DNA from: Mariniphaga sp041687215
GTDB lineage: Bacteria; Bacteroidota; Bacteroidia; Bacteroidales; Prolixibacteraceae
Reading direction: 5' to 3'
DNA: 64,000 nt
Assembly: GCF_041687215.1 (NCBI RefSeq)
Contig: NZ_JAWLCI010000003.1
Location: 62,001-126,000, forward strand
The notes below the pieces were generated by a model, which saw only the letters and a list, made by a program, of their open reading frames with translations, ran no database searches and had not been told where the DNA came from. Positions 50,428-59,525 of the stretch are shown piece by piece; position 1 is the first letter of the stretch, and every line of letters begins with the position of its first letter. The translations under genes were made by a program, and so were the position numbers.

Positions 50428-52101
50428 ATGAAATACCTAAGATACATTTTTACATCAGCAGTTTTGTTTTCTGCTTTGTTTATTGCTGAAGCTCAAACCG
50501 ATGCGCAGAAAGGGCTTGATGCTATTTCTGAATCGGCTGTTAAAGGACAACTCGAATTTTTGGCTTCAGACTGGACCGAGGGCAGGGGAGTAGGAACAAA
50601 AGGGGCCTATCTGGCGGCTGATTATATTGCATCGGTTTTTAAAATTTACGGCATCGAACCTTTTGGCGATACGGAATATATTGTTCCGTCCAGAAAAGAA
50701 AGAATGGAAGGAAAAATGGTGACCACCGAAAAAACTTTTTTTCAAAATTTCAGTTTGCTGGAATACTCACCGGGAGAAGATCAGTTTCTTTCGGTTATTG
50801 CTACCGGAAATAATAATGAAAGTGCCGTTGATTTTAATTTTAAAACAGATTTTTATGTAACTCCCGGAACAGTTGGGCGTTCGGGTAAAGCTGGTTTGGT
50901 GTTTGCCGGGTATGGTTTTAAAAATGAAAAGGAAAATTATGATGATTTGAATAAACTGGAACTGAAAGGAAAAGTTGCCGTTATTCTTGCCGGTTTTCCG
51001 GGTCATAAAGATTCCGCATCTGTTGCATTCGAAAAATTTGCTCCGGTTGGTCGGTATGCGCAATACGGACTGGAACGCAACAAAATTGAAAATTTGAGCA
51101 AAGCCGGTGCTGTGGCTGTAATCCGGGTTGATACTGAAAATGATCTTTCAATTTCGTGGGCAGAGAACAGGATTTACCCGGTTAAAGGCGATTACTTCGA
51201 AGCCGACGAGCCTTTTCCAACTTATTATGACAACAGGATGACACTTCCCGGAGATTCGCTTTCTTCTGATCTTCCTGTATTTACAGTATCGAAACGACTG
51301 GCCGGTGAACTGATTTCCGGAACATCAATCAGTTTTGAAAAATTTGAGGAAAATGCAAAAGATAAAATGAAACCGGCATCAAGTGAAATTCCCGGAAAAC
51401 AAATGGCTTTTAAAACTACGGTTGATTCGCGAATTGTTAAAGCACGGAATGTTTTGGGAATGATTGAGGGCGAAAAGCAAGATGAGTTTATTGTGGTGGG
51501 TGCCCATTACGACCATGTGGGAAAATACAACGGCTGGATTTGGAACGGTGCCGACGATAATGCCTCAGGTACCGTTGGAGTGATGACCATTGCCAAAGCT
51601 TTTAAAGCTACCGGCAAGAAACCTGAAAAAACTATAATTTTCGCTGCATGGACGGGCGAAGAGAAAGGATTGTGGGGCTCCAGGTATTTTGTTCGCGAAG
51701 CTGTAAAGGAGAATATGGATATAGTTTTAAACCTGAACTACGATATGATTGCCCGCGATGCTCATGACGATATTCATAAAAATAAAGCCATGATGACTTA
51801 CACCAAAGCCAACGCCGGAATTGAAAAATTGACCAAAAAACATATTCAGGATTTTGATATTAATCTCGATTTGTCTTACCGGGCATCCGAACTACCGGCT
51901 GGCGGGAGCGACCATGCTCCGTTTGCTCAGGAAGATATTCCCATTTTCTATTTTATGGCTGCCATGCATCCCGACTACCATTTGCCTTCGGATGAACTGT
52001 CTAAAATCAACTGGGCGAAAATGATAAATATTATCAAACTTGGTTTCCTGAATACCTGGGAATTTGCCACCAGCGATGAATACCTGAAGCCGCAGGATTA
52101 G
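50428..52101 (+). CDS. Secreted M28 family zinc aminopeptidase
   Basis: A 557-residue periplasmic or surface peptidase: signal peptide 1-23, a PA-type insert about 125-330 (GLVFAGYGFKNEKENYDDLN, KGKVAVILAGFPG in pieces) and a two-zinc M28 core. Ligands and catalytic residues are His in VGAHYDHVG, Asp in GADDNASG, the Glu pair in WTGEEKGLWGS, Asp in NYDMIARD and the final His in GGSDHAPFAQEDIP. All expected residues are present. It removes N-terminal amino acids from peptides. It is convergent with the DUF5060 glycosidase gene, 37 bases apart, and has no T9SS domain. Confidence 0.92.
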   Translation: MKYLRYIFTSAVLFSALFIAEAQTDAQKGLDAISESAVKGQLEFLASDWTEGRGVGTKGAYLAADYIASVFKIYGIEPFGDTEYIVPSRKERMEGKMVTTEKTFFQNFSLLEYSPGEDQFLSVIATGNNNESAVDFNFKTDFYVTPGTVGRSGKAGLVFAGYGFKNEKENYDDLNKLELKGKVAVILAGFPGHKDSASVAFEKFAPVGRYAQYGLERNKIENLSKAGAVAVIRVDTENDLSISWAENRIYPVKGDYFEADEPFPTYYDNRMTLPGDSLSSDLPVFTVSKRLAGELISGTSISFEKFEENAKDKMKPASSEIPGKQMAFKTTVDSRIVKARNVLGMIEGEKQDEFIVVGAHYDHVGKYNGWIWNGADDNASGTVGVMTIAKAFKATGKKPEKTIIFAAWTGEEKGLWGSRYFVREAVKENMDIVLNLNYDMIARDAHDDIHKNKAMMTYTKANAGIEKLTKKHIQDFDINLDLSYRASELPAGGSDHAPFAQEDIPIFYFMAAMHPDYHLPSDELSKINWAKMINIIKLGFLNTWEFATSDEYLKPQD

Positions 52102-52138
52102 TTTATCACAGTGGTTCAAACTTGAATAAAATTCCGAA

Positions 52139-53863
52139 TTAATCCTTCCTGATTTTAAAAGCGATATCGTTTTGAGCGGTTTCCGTTTTTGGTGCAGTTA
52201 AAATCAGCTTTCCGTTTTTAACTTTAACTTTTTCCGTTTTTATCCATTTTCCATTCCAGGCATCGAACCAGGAAACCTCAAAATTACCCTTTCCTTTTTT
52301 GGAAAGAGAGATTTCTGTTCCTTCTGCATTATCCTTTGAATAAGAGCGCATCCAACCGAAACAATCTTTTCCGGCGTCCATCACATAAATATCGGCACCA
52401 TCGGCGGTAGCATCAGCCGGTTCAAACGGGAGATGGGCAAAATCAATGTCGGCCACAAAACCGGCCAGGTGGTTCAACTGTTCCCAGTCCTGTTGGGTCA
52501 GAAAAGTATAATCCCACCAAACGGGAATTCCGGCCAGACCGTTTGTCAGCGAAGCCCAGATGGCATTGTGATAAACTTCCTGGTACCGGTCATCGTTTCG
52601 TTTAAAATATTCCCACTCTGCGCCCGATTCTCCAAAAATGGATGGTTTTTCAAAGTTGTCGTAAAACCTGCGGGCAGCCCAGGCATAGTTGTACATGGCG
52701 CTGCGCAGCGAATCTTCGGGATATTTCAATTCCCAGCCCTGTCGCGGATAAAGGTGCAGGTTGGGTACATCAATAATTTCATGAAGTTGTTCCCGGTATT
52801 GGTCAAAACCACCGCTGAACGAAGCAGTCATCGGGTGGCCGTACGGATCGTTTTTGGTGAAATATTTTTGCGCTTTGGCCACCCAGTCGAATGCTTCCTG
52901 GTGCCGGCCCTGCGCCCAGCCGTCGGTTCCGTTCATTTCGTTTATCAGCTCCCAGATTCCCCAACTGCGGCTATGGGCATACCGGGCAATCAGGTAGCGG
53001 TACTTCTTCTTTTGATATTCCCAAACCAGCGAATCTTTATACACATCAGCAACATCAATTAAATGGCGGAAAGGATTTTTGTCCCACTCAGCAGCCCAAA
53101 CGGTTTCCGAAAACAAATCGTGCGGCCAGATGGCATACATGAGTTTGATGTCGTTTTGTTCAAAAATCGTCAGCATGGAATCAATCCGCCCACATTTAAG
53201 CTGATTGTACCGTCCCAGTTCTTCCTCTATAATTCCGGTACCATTTACAAACCCGCCATAACCAATATCCCAGATGGCAAAAAAGTTGGCGTTGTGTTCT
53301 TTGTACCTGTCGAATCGCTCCTGGTTGTTTCGCCAGGGGGAGTAAACACCCACGGCAAAATAAGTGGAGCCGTCGTCGTACGCAAAATAGCGCGGATTCA
53401 CCTCCGATTGTTTTATCCAGCCACTGTGTTCCGAATTTACTACCTCAAAAGTTCGGGAGTCAGAATTCCCTTTTTTGCCGTTATTTTCCACAAAAACCTG
53501 GTAGTTGTATGCGCCTGTTTCATTGGGCGAAAAACGGATTTTCCAATGGTTGGCGTCTTCGTAATTATCGTAAAAACCGTTTATTCTTATTTCTTTTCCC
53601 GAAGGAGATTGAAAAATGGCATACAGATCAATTTCTTCAGGATCGAATGGATTTTCATAGGTCACATTCTGCATTTCGAGCCGGATTTCAAACTTCTCGT
53701 ATTTTTTAATTGTGGTGCTGTTCACTTTGGAAACCGTAATTTCGGGAACTTTAGTTTGAAAATTATCATTTCCAAAAGCAGAGTAATTCAGAATAAAAAA
53801 CAGAATCAGAAAAACGGAAAGTATTTGGAATAATTGAAATCTTTTTGCAGAGTGTTTATTCAA
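52139..53863 (-). CDS. Secreted DUF5060-containing glycoside hydrolase (cellulase-like, clan A)
   Basis: A 574-residue protein with signal peptide (LSVFLILFFILNYSAFG). Residues about 40-140 are a DUF5060 beta-sandwich (KYEKFEIRLEMQNVTYENPF, then ETGAYNYQVFVENNG). Residues about 145-470 are a TIM barrel with acid/base Glu in WELINEMNG and nucleophile Glu in SIFGESGAEWEY. Residues about 480-574 form a C-terminal beta domain (ISLSKKGKGNFEVSWFDAW). The precise GH family and substrate are unclear. It is the last gene of a six-gene minus-strand run starting at 60302 and is separated from the bicupin gene by 64 bases. Confidence 0.8.
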   Translation of the reverse strand: MNKHSAKRFQLFQILSVFLILFFILNYSAFGNDNFQTKVPEITVSKVNSTTIKKYEKFEIRLEMQNVTYENPFDPEEIDLYAIFQSPSGKEIRINGFYDNYEDANHWKIRFSPNETGAYNYQVFVENNGKKGNSDSRTFEVVNSEHSGWIKQSEVNPRYFAYDDGSTYFAVGVYSPWRNNQERFDRYKEHNANFFAIWDIGYGGFVNGTGIIEEELGRYNQLKCGRIDSMLTIFEQNDIKLMYAIWPHDLFSETVWAAEWDKNPFRHLIDVADVYKDSLVWEYQKKKYRYLIARYAHSRSWGIWELINEMNGTDGWAQGRHQEAFDWVAKAQKYFTKNDPYGHPMTASFSGGFDQYREQLHEIIDVPNLHLYPRQGWELKYPEDSLRSAMYNYAWAARRFYDNFEKPSIFGESGAEWEYFKRNDDRYQEVYHNAIWASLTNGLAGIPVWWDYTFLTQQDWEQLNHLAGFVADIDFAHLPFEPADATADGADIYVMDAGKDCFGWMRSYSKDNAEGTEISLSKKGKGNFEVSWFDAWNGKWIKTEKVKVKNGKLILTAPKTETAQNDIAFKIRKD

Positions 53864-53927
53864 TTTGAACAGATTAAAAGATTATATGATTTTTATTTTG
53901 AGTGAAATAAAACAGTATCGGGAACAA

Positions 53928-54701
53928 CTATTTCCATTTAAAAGCAAAATATTCACACTGTCTTTTTCCGGCATTTTTTATTCCGTGCGGAACATTATCG
54001 GTTAAAAAGATAAGCGAACCCGGACCCAAACGGTGTGGAATTCCGTCAATTGATTCTTCTACTTCGCCCTTAATAACCAGGATAATTTCCTCGTTTGCAT
54101 GAACATGTTCTTCATGGCTCATAATTCCCTCATTCAAAGTGGTAACATGCATCTCCAGATTTTCGAGCAAAACCGTCGGGCGATCCATAAATTGTCGTTT
54201 TCCACCTTTTGCTGTGGGTTGGAATTCAATATCCTCCCAGTTGTAAAAATCAGAACTTCCTGTCTTTTCTGTTTGTATGAGTTTGTTTTTCTGATTCGTT
54301 TTCCAACGGATAATATAATACGAAGCTTCTGTGTCGCCTGCATTCCTTAATCCATGATCGTCGCCGGGCAAAGCCAGAACGACACTTCCCGGGCCCAATA
54401 TTTTTTTATCGCTGTTAATACTTTGTTCAACCAGTCCTTCCTTCACAATAATAAGTTCTTCCATGTCGGCATGAACATGGCTTCCGTGTGGCGCGTTGCC
54501 GGGACTTAAAGTGGTCACATGAATTTCGAAATAGTCGAACACATTCGTTTTTCCTTCCAGAATCTGCCGGCGTTCACCAGATTTGGTTTTTTCCACTTTC
54601 ATTTTTTCCCAATCGAAAACCGAAGTGTTGATTTTTTCCAGATTTTCATTCGGAAAATTGAATGCCGGGAACATAAATACCAATAATAAAATGAGTTTCA
54701 T
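53928..54701 (-). CDS. Secreted bicupin protein
   Basis: A 257-residue protein with a short signal peptide and two similar cupin domains (about 45-140 and 160-257). Metal-ligand clusters are HGSHVHADMEELIIV in the first and MSHEEHVHANEEIILV in the second, each with the later His (GDDHGLRNAG and VPHGIKNAG). Both halves repeat RRQILEGKTNV / KRQFMDRPTVL before the cupin core, so the protein arose by duplication. Cupins include dioxygenases and sugar isomerases or lyases; no substrate can be named. Its start overlaps the dehydrogenase stop by four bases (ATGA), so translation is coupled. Confidence 0.78.
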   Translation of the reverse strand: MKLILLLVFMFPAFNFPNENLEKINTSVFDWEKMKVEKTKSGERRQILEGKTNVFDYFEIHVTTLSPGNAPHGSHVHADMEELIIVKEGLVEQSINSDKKILGPGSVVLALPGDDHGLRNAGDTEASYYIIRWKTNQKNKLIQTEKTGSSDFYNWEDIEFQPTAKGGKRQFMDRPTVLLENLEMHVTTLNEGIMSHEEHVHANEEIILVIKGEVEESIDGIPHRLGPGSLIFLTDNVPHGIKNAGKRQCEYFAFKWK

Positions 54702-55747
54702 GCTTTCAAATTTTTGTCAGGTATTAAAATGACTTTATTTAATCCGGGCTCTTTGTTATAAAGCCGTTTGAACCAGTCCGCTCCTTCGGAAAGCGGCGCA
54801 ACAGCAGAAATATGCGCTTTAACGTCCACCTTTTTGTTTGCCAGCAGGTCGAGCACCAATTCATATTCCCCGTTTATGGCACAACTTCCCTGAACGGTAA
54901 TTTCACGTGTAACCACTTGTTGTAAAGGAAATTGAATTTGCGGCGAAAGGTTTCCCACCAAAACAACCGTTCCTCCCTTTCGGGTGTTTTCAACACAAAT
55001 TTGCACGGTTTCGGCAATACCAACCACTTCAAAGGCAAAGTCTGCGCCCCGGTTTTTGGTTAGTTCCAAAATTTTTTCAGTGTTGTTTTTTTCTTTTGAA
55101 TTGAAGGTGAAATCTGCACCGAATTTCTTTGCCAGCTCCAGTTTTTTGTCGTCAATATCTACTGCTATCACCGGATTGGCGCCAAAAAGTTTGAGCAGTT
55201 GCACCACAAAAACGCCAACCATTCCGGCGCCAACCACCAAGGCGCTGCTTCCTGGTTTCAGCCCCGAAACATTGATGGCATGGGCAGCCACGGCAATGGG
55301 CTCCACCATGGCCGCTTCCTCAAACGAAACCCCGTCGGGAACCCGGTGGAGGATGTGTTGCGGAACAGCCACCTTTTCTGCAAAAGCCCCGTGCCGGCGG
55401 TATTCGCCGGGAGAAACACCCAGTACCTGGCGGTTATCGCTCAGGTTGTAATGTCCCTTCAGTGTAAACCAGTCGTTAAGCGGATAGACGGTGGAATCGA
55501 ATGTTACGCGATCGCCCGCTTGCCAGTTTTTTACTTCAGCACCTGTTCCGAGAATTACTCCGGATGCTTCGTGTCCCATAACCAGTGGTGGTTTTCGGCG
55601 ACCTGTGCTGCCGTCCATTCCGTGAACATCGCTACCGCAAATTCCGCATGCTTTCACTTCAATCAACACTTCATCAGGCTGAATTTCAGGCTCGGGAAAA
55701 TCGCGGTAATTGAGTTCAATGTATTTATCGAGAACAAGTGCCTTCAT
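54698..55747 (-). CDS. Medium-chain (sorbitol/galactitol-type) alcohol dehydrogenase
   Basis: A 349-residue NAD(P)-dependent polyol or sugar dehydrogenase. Catalytic zinc ligands are in CGICGSDVHG and GHEASGVI, and the Rossmann motif is VVGAGMVGVFVVQL with Asp in AVDIDDKKLELAKKFGAD. The structural-zinc loop, usually four cysteines, is replaced by DSTVYPLNDWFTLKGHYN, which has none, so only one zinc per subunit is expected. The gene sits 6 bases after the M14 carboxypeptidase and overlaps the bicupin gene, so it is inside the operon. Confidence 0.85.
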   Translation of the reverse strand: MKALVLDKYIELNYRDFPEPEIQPDEVLIEVKACGICGSDVHGMDGSTGRRKPPLVMGHEASGVILGTGAEVKNWQAGDRVTFDSTVYPLNDWFTLKGHYNLSDNRQVLGVSPGEYRRHGAFAEKVAVPQHILHRVPDGVSFEEAAMVEPIAVAAHAINVSGLKPGSSALVVGAGMVGVFVVQLLKLFGANPVIAVDIDDKKLELAKKFGADFTFNSKEKNNTEKILELTKNRGADFAFEVVGIAETVQICVENTRKGGTVVLVGNLSPQIQFPLQQVVTREITVQGSCAINGEYELVLDLLANKKVDVKAHISAVAPLSEGADWFKRLYNKEPGLNKVILIPDKNLKA

Positions 55748-55753
55748 AAAATA

Positions 55754-57490
55754 TTAAAGTTTTACAGATGCCGTTACATTTTGGGCTTTTTGCGATTCAA
55801 AGCTGAATGTGACATCGCCTTTGCCTTCAATTAAAAATTCATATTCTACAACCCCGTAGCCGGGAATTGCAAGAAATTGAATTTCAGGTTTTTTCTCTTT
55901 GTAACTTACCTTTTCAAAATATTTATCGGTAATTTTTCCACCTGCAACTACTTTTGCTCCATTCACCATCAACCTGTCCAGTTCATATAATTTGGTTTTA
56001 AATGCATGGGCAGTCATAGCTGGCAGGCCTTTTTTGTTTTCCAACCTGACTCTCACCCGGTTCAGATTACCGTCCAGTTTTTTTACGTCATAAACTTCCA
56101 TTTCAATTTCAGGAGTGTGCTGTGCCGAATGTAAAACAACAGAGGCGTTCCGGTGAACCAAATCGGGCAGCATAAACGGGTGGGGGAGTCTCGAACTCAT
56201 TTTCACCCAGCCTCCGATTTCGATTTCTCCAAATTGCGGGTGATCGAATTTCTCCCAGTCTTTATATAATTCTCCCTGGGTCAGGAAGTCGTTAAACTGC
56301 AACAATTCACGATTGCGGTCAGATGAACCGCCGCGCCCTGAAAAGTCAAGGTCATCCTGTTTCTGACTTTCATTTTTTGACCTGAAAGTTTCCTGGTTGC
56401 GCATAAACAATTCACCCACAAAGCCAAGTATTCCATTAATAAAATACAAATGCGTGGTGAAATCGCCGTAGGTTGGATAAAGTTCGTGTGAGGCGTGGTA
56501 AACATAACCGGGAGTCATTTTCAGGGCTTCGTTTCCAACCACGTCAAAAGCAGCGATATCAGAAGGATCGAGGCGAATCGATTTATCGGCCGGTGCACGC
56601 AGCCACATTCCGCCGGTATTGTGAAAAGCATATCCAACGATGATGTTCGGGCGGGCTGCAATGTAATCTGCAATGGCTTTCAGTCCTGTTCCCGAAAGTG
56701 GAAAATCTCCGGCTCCCCGTTGCACATAAGGCGGCATCCAGCTACTTCCCCAGTTGCGGTTGGGGTCGAGGTAACCTTCAGTATCTTCGTTTAACCGACC
56801 ATCGCCATCGTTATCAATCCCTTCATATCCAAGTAGCGTGTATTCCCCTTTTTCCCCGGGTTTTACACGTACCATAATGCGCGGGTCTTCCGGGTCGGGT
56901 TTGTATTGGCCGTGCGGATCTTTAATTCGCATTTGTGTGATGTTACCATCGCCGTCCAAATCATCCGGGCCATCCTCGTCGAAAAGCCCGTCGCCATCGT
57001 CGTCATAAGGCACCCGGATGCTACGGTTGGTGCTGGGCGTATTTCCTTCCTCAAAAAAGTAATACCGTCCGTCCACGTTCACCACCGGAATAATGTAGTG
57101 TGCATTTTTATCCACCGCATTTGTAATTTGTTCATTTTCTCCGTATTTGGTGAGCAGCATGTTCGCGTAATAAAGGCAAACCTCGCCTGCCTGAATTTCG
57201 TTGCCGTGAATATTTCCATCTACATAAACGCCGGGCTTTTCGAGTTCGTTTCCGGTATCAGGATTGTTGATGGTGAGGGCATAAATTTCGCGTCCTTCCT
57301 CACTTTTCCCAACCACATCCAGTTTGGTCAGTTTTGGAAAGGCCTGATGCAATGCCCGAAGTGCTTCTTCTACTTCGGCCAAATTGTAATACCTGTCGAA
57401 CCGCAATGGAACTTCTATTTTTCCTTTGTCTGCCGGATAACCTGAAAAAGCCAGGGAAACCAGCAATATTATTATTGATAATTGTTTCAT
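55754..57490 (-). CDS. Secreted M14 zinc carboxypeptidase with Asp-rich calcium-type inserts
   Basis: A 578-residue periplasmic or surface peptidase with a signal peptide. Metal ligands His 95 and Glu 98 are in GNIHGNEIQAGE, the third ligand His is in YAFHNTGG and the catalytic Glu in LGFVGELFM, so it should be active. Between them, about 155-240, the catalytic domain carries DDDGDGLFDEDG, LDGDGNITQ and DNDGDGRLNED, thrombospondin-3/EF-like repeats likely to bind calcium. A C-terminal beta region (about 430-578) follows. Its upstream neighbour, two bases away, is a related protein that has lost every catalytic residue. Confidence 0.9.
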   Translation of the reverse strand: MKQLSIIILLVSLAFSGYPADKGKIEVPLRFDRYYNLAEVEEALRALHQAFPKLTKLDVVGKSEEGREIYALTINNPDTGNELEKPGVYVDGNIHGNEIQAGEVCLYYANMLLTKYGENEQITNAVDKNAHYIIPVVNVDGRYYFFEEGNTPSTNRSIRVPYDDDGDGLFDEDGPDDLDGDGNITQMRIKDPHGQYKPDPEDPRIMVRVKPGEKGEYTLLGYEGIDNDGDGRLNEDTEGYLDPNRNWGSSWMPPYVQRGAGDFPLSGTGLKAIADYIAARPNIIVGYAFHNTGGMWLRAPADKSIRLDPSDIAAFDVVGNEALKMTPGYVYHASHELYPTYGDFTTHLYFINGILGFVGELFMRNQETFRSKNESQKQDDLDFSGRGGSSDRNRELLQFNDFLTQGELYKDWEKFDHPQFGEIEIGGWVKMSSRLPHPFMLPDLVHRNASVVLHSAQHTPEIEMEVYDVKKLDGNLNRVRVRLENKKGLPAMTAHAFKTKLYELDRLMVNGAKVVAGGKITDKYFEKVSYKEKKPEIQFLAIPGYGVVEYEFLIEGKGDVTFSFESQKAQNVTASVKL

Positions 57491-57492
57491 GA

Positions 57493-59505
57493 TTACCCTC
57501 CGATTTTTATTTGTTTCACTTTTTCACCGAAAACAGCCGACTCCAGTTTGGCTGAAATTACGGCTCTTTTACCGGCTTTCACCAACCAGGTGAGTTTTCG
57601 AACCTGATTTCCGCCAATACTGCCAACCGAGGTTCGGGCGGTTCCTTCAAGAATTTCAAAATCACCCTCCAGAACCACAACCACCGGTGCAGGTTGACTG
57701 TTTCGCTGACCCATTGCAATTGGATAGGAAAGTGTTCCATTGTTTTCAATAAACAGTTCCAGCTTGTAAACTCCTGAACCCAATTCGGTTAATTCCTCTT
57801 TGGTAAAAGAAATTTCGGGCATTTTTTTTGTGAGATGCAGCAGCCAGGGGAGCTGAACCGCAAGCAACGAATCAACGAGTTCCGGTTTTGGCGTGGATTC
57901 CAGGTATGGAACAAATCCGCCTATTTCAACTTCGCCTAAATCGGAGTGCTGAAATTTTTGCCATTCCACAAATCCTTTTCCATCCCATTCCTTTTCAGAC
58001 CAGGCCAGCAAGGCTTTTTCCTTTTCGCTGGGTTCGCCTTCCTTTTCCTGTTTCGGCATATTTTTCATCATTCCGGCCATCTGTTTCGGAGATAATTTCC
58101 CAGACTCCATCATTTCGATAATTCCTTTTGCCGTAAATCGGTCGGGTGCATTATTGGCTTTTAAAAAAGTTGCTATTTTTTCTTCACCCATTGCAACAAA
58201 TGCTTCTGCTTCCATTTTTTCAACCTCTTCCAGGGAAAGTGAATTATCTTCTTCACTTTTTTCTTCTTTCACTTTTGGAACAGAAAACAGATTCATACTG
58301 AACGAAGGAACACCCAAATGATAATATGCCCAAAGTTCGAAAGAGCCGTCTTTGGCCGGTTCAGGATCAAGATTTTCAATACTGAAATTTTTTGCTTTCA
58401 GGTATTCTTTATATTCTTCCGAAAACTTTGAGTAGAACTTCAGATCATCTTCCTGCGGGTTCACAACCGCTCCCAAACCAAGCATTCCGGCTACCAGCGA
58501 CGGGGTGACTTCCATTCCAGGGGGTACAACTTCCTTTACCATCTCAATGACTTCATCCATTGTATAGGTCTGGTTTTCATCGGCATTTAACATGCGGGCA
58601 TAGCGTCCCGGTAGTTTTATCCGGTCGAGATTTGCTTCTCCTTTTCGGCCTCCTTTGGGCGGAACCAGGCAAAAGTTGGAACTTCCCAACGTGTAAACCA
58701 TGGCAATTTCGGGCCGTTCAAAAATAAACCGTAAAATCCCGTAAACTTCGGGAGTTTGCCCCGGGTAAAGTCCTGCTTCCTTGTTGTTTGCCGGGAAAAG
58801 GTGGGGAAAAGCAATTCCCACATTGATTCCACCTTCGCCATCTTCGTTGAAGAGTCCGTCACCATCGTTGTCAATTCCTTCTGAATAAATTTTGTACTCT
58901 CCCCGTTCCCCTTTGCCGGCATCGGCACGTACCATTATCCGTGGGTCGTTTTTGGAAACGATATGCGTTCCATCCAGACTTTTTAAACGCATTTGGGTAA
59001 TGTACCCGTCACCGTTCAAATCGTCATACCCATCTTCATTTACGGCTTCATCGGCATCGTTGTTAATTTCGAAATCGTTTATCGTGCGGCTATATTTTAC
59101 ACCGGCAAAAAAACCTTTGGCGGCATCGGGATTGGGATTTGGCATGATATACCACTTTAATGCTGAAGTGTAGCTCACTGAATCGATTAGCATTTTTGCC
59201 AGTCGCAATGCCCCTTCAGTAGAAATTGGAATGTTGCCTTCAAAATTGGCGCCTACAAAAATAGCAGGAACTCCGGTTTGGTTGCTTCCGATTTCCAAAA
59301 CAGTAACCGGTTCGCCACCGGGGCTGGTTGCAATGGTATGGACCCGCGTGTTCCCGGCATTTTTTTGTTGTAATTCTTTCAGCGTTTGCTGAACTTCTTT
59401 TACATTGTGGTATTTGCCATTGGAAGTGCTGTTTTGCGCATAACTCATCAACGTTAGCGCAATAAAAAAGCAAAAAACTAAATAACGGATTGTTTTTTCG
59501 AACAT
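57493..59505 (-). CDS. M14 carboxypeptidase-like pseudoenzyme
   Basis: A 670-residue secreted homologue of the next gene, same domain order and same DNDGDGLFNEDGEGG-type acidic repeats. The catalytic positions are all changed. The HxxE motif reads GANFEGNIPISTEG (His to Glu, Glu to Ile), the third His in YAFHNTGG becomes YTLGSSN, and the catalytic Glu strand reads FSMNLFS. It also contains a Lys/Glu-rich insert (about 400-500; KVKEEKSEEDNSLSLEEVEK). It probably binds, not cuts, peptides, and may partner the active enzyme encoded two bases downstream. The reading frame is intact, so it is not a decaying gene. Confidence 0.82.
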   Translation of the reverse strand: MFEKTIRYLVFCFFIALTLMSYAQNSTSNGKYHNVKEVQQTLKELQQKNAGNTRVHTIATSPGGEPVTVLEIGSNQTGVPAIFVGANFEGNIPISTEGALRLAKMLIDSVSYTSALKWYIMPNPNPDAAKGFFAGVKYSRTINDFEINNDADEAVNEDGYDDLNGDGYITQMRLKSLDGTHIVSKNDPRIMVRADAGKGERGEYKIYSEGIDNDGDGLFNEDGEGGINVGIAFPHLFPANNKEAGLYPGQTPEVYGILRFIFERPEIAMVYTLGSSNFCLVPPKGGRKGEANLDRIKLPGRYARMLNADENQTYTMDEVIEMVKEVVPPGMEVTPSLVAGMLGLGAVVNPQEDDLKFYSKFSEEYKEYLKAKNFSIENLDPEPAKDGSFELWAYYHLGVPSFSMNLFSVPKVKEEKSEEDNSLSLEEVEKMEAEAFVAMGEEKIATFLKANNAPDRFTAKGIIEMMESGKLSPKQMAGMMKNMPKQEKEGEPSEKEKALLAWSEKEWDGKGFVEWQKFQHSDLGEVEIGGFVPYLESTPKPELVDSLLAVQLPWLLHLTKKMPEISFTKEELTELGSGVYKLELFIENNGTLSYPIAMGQRNSQPAPVVVVLEGDFEILEGTARTSVGSIGGNQVRKLTWLVKAGKRAVISAKLESAVFGEKVKQIKIGG

Positions 59506-59525
59506 AGTATAATCTGTTTGTGAAA

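Noticed and set aside
53063..53833. 256-codon plus-strand open frame over the DUF5060 glycosidase gene
   Set aside because: Shadow of a well-supported gene; no recognisable domain.
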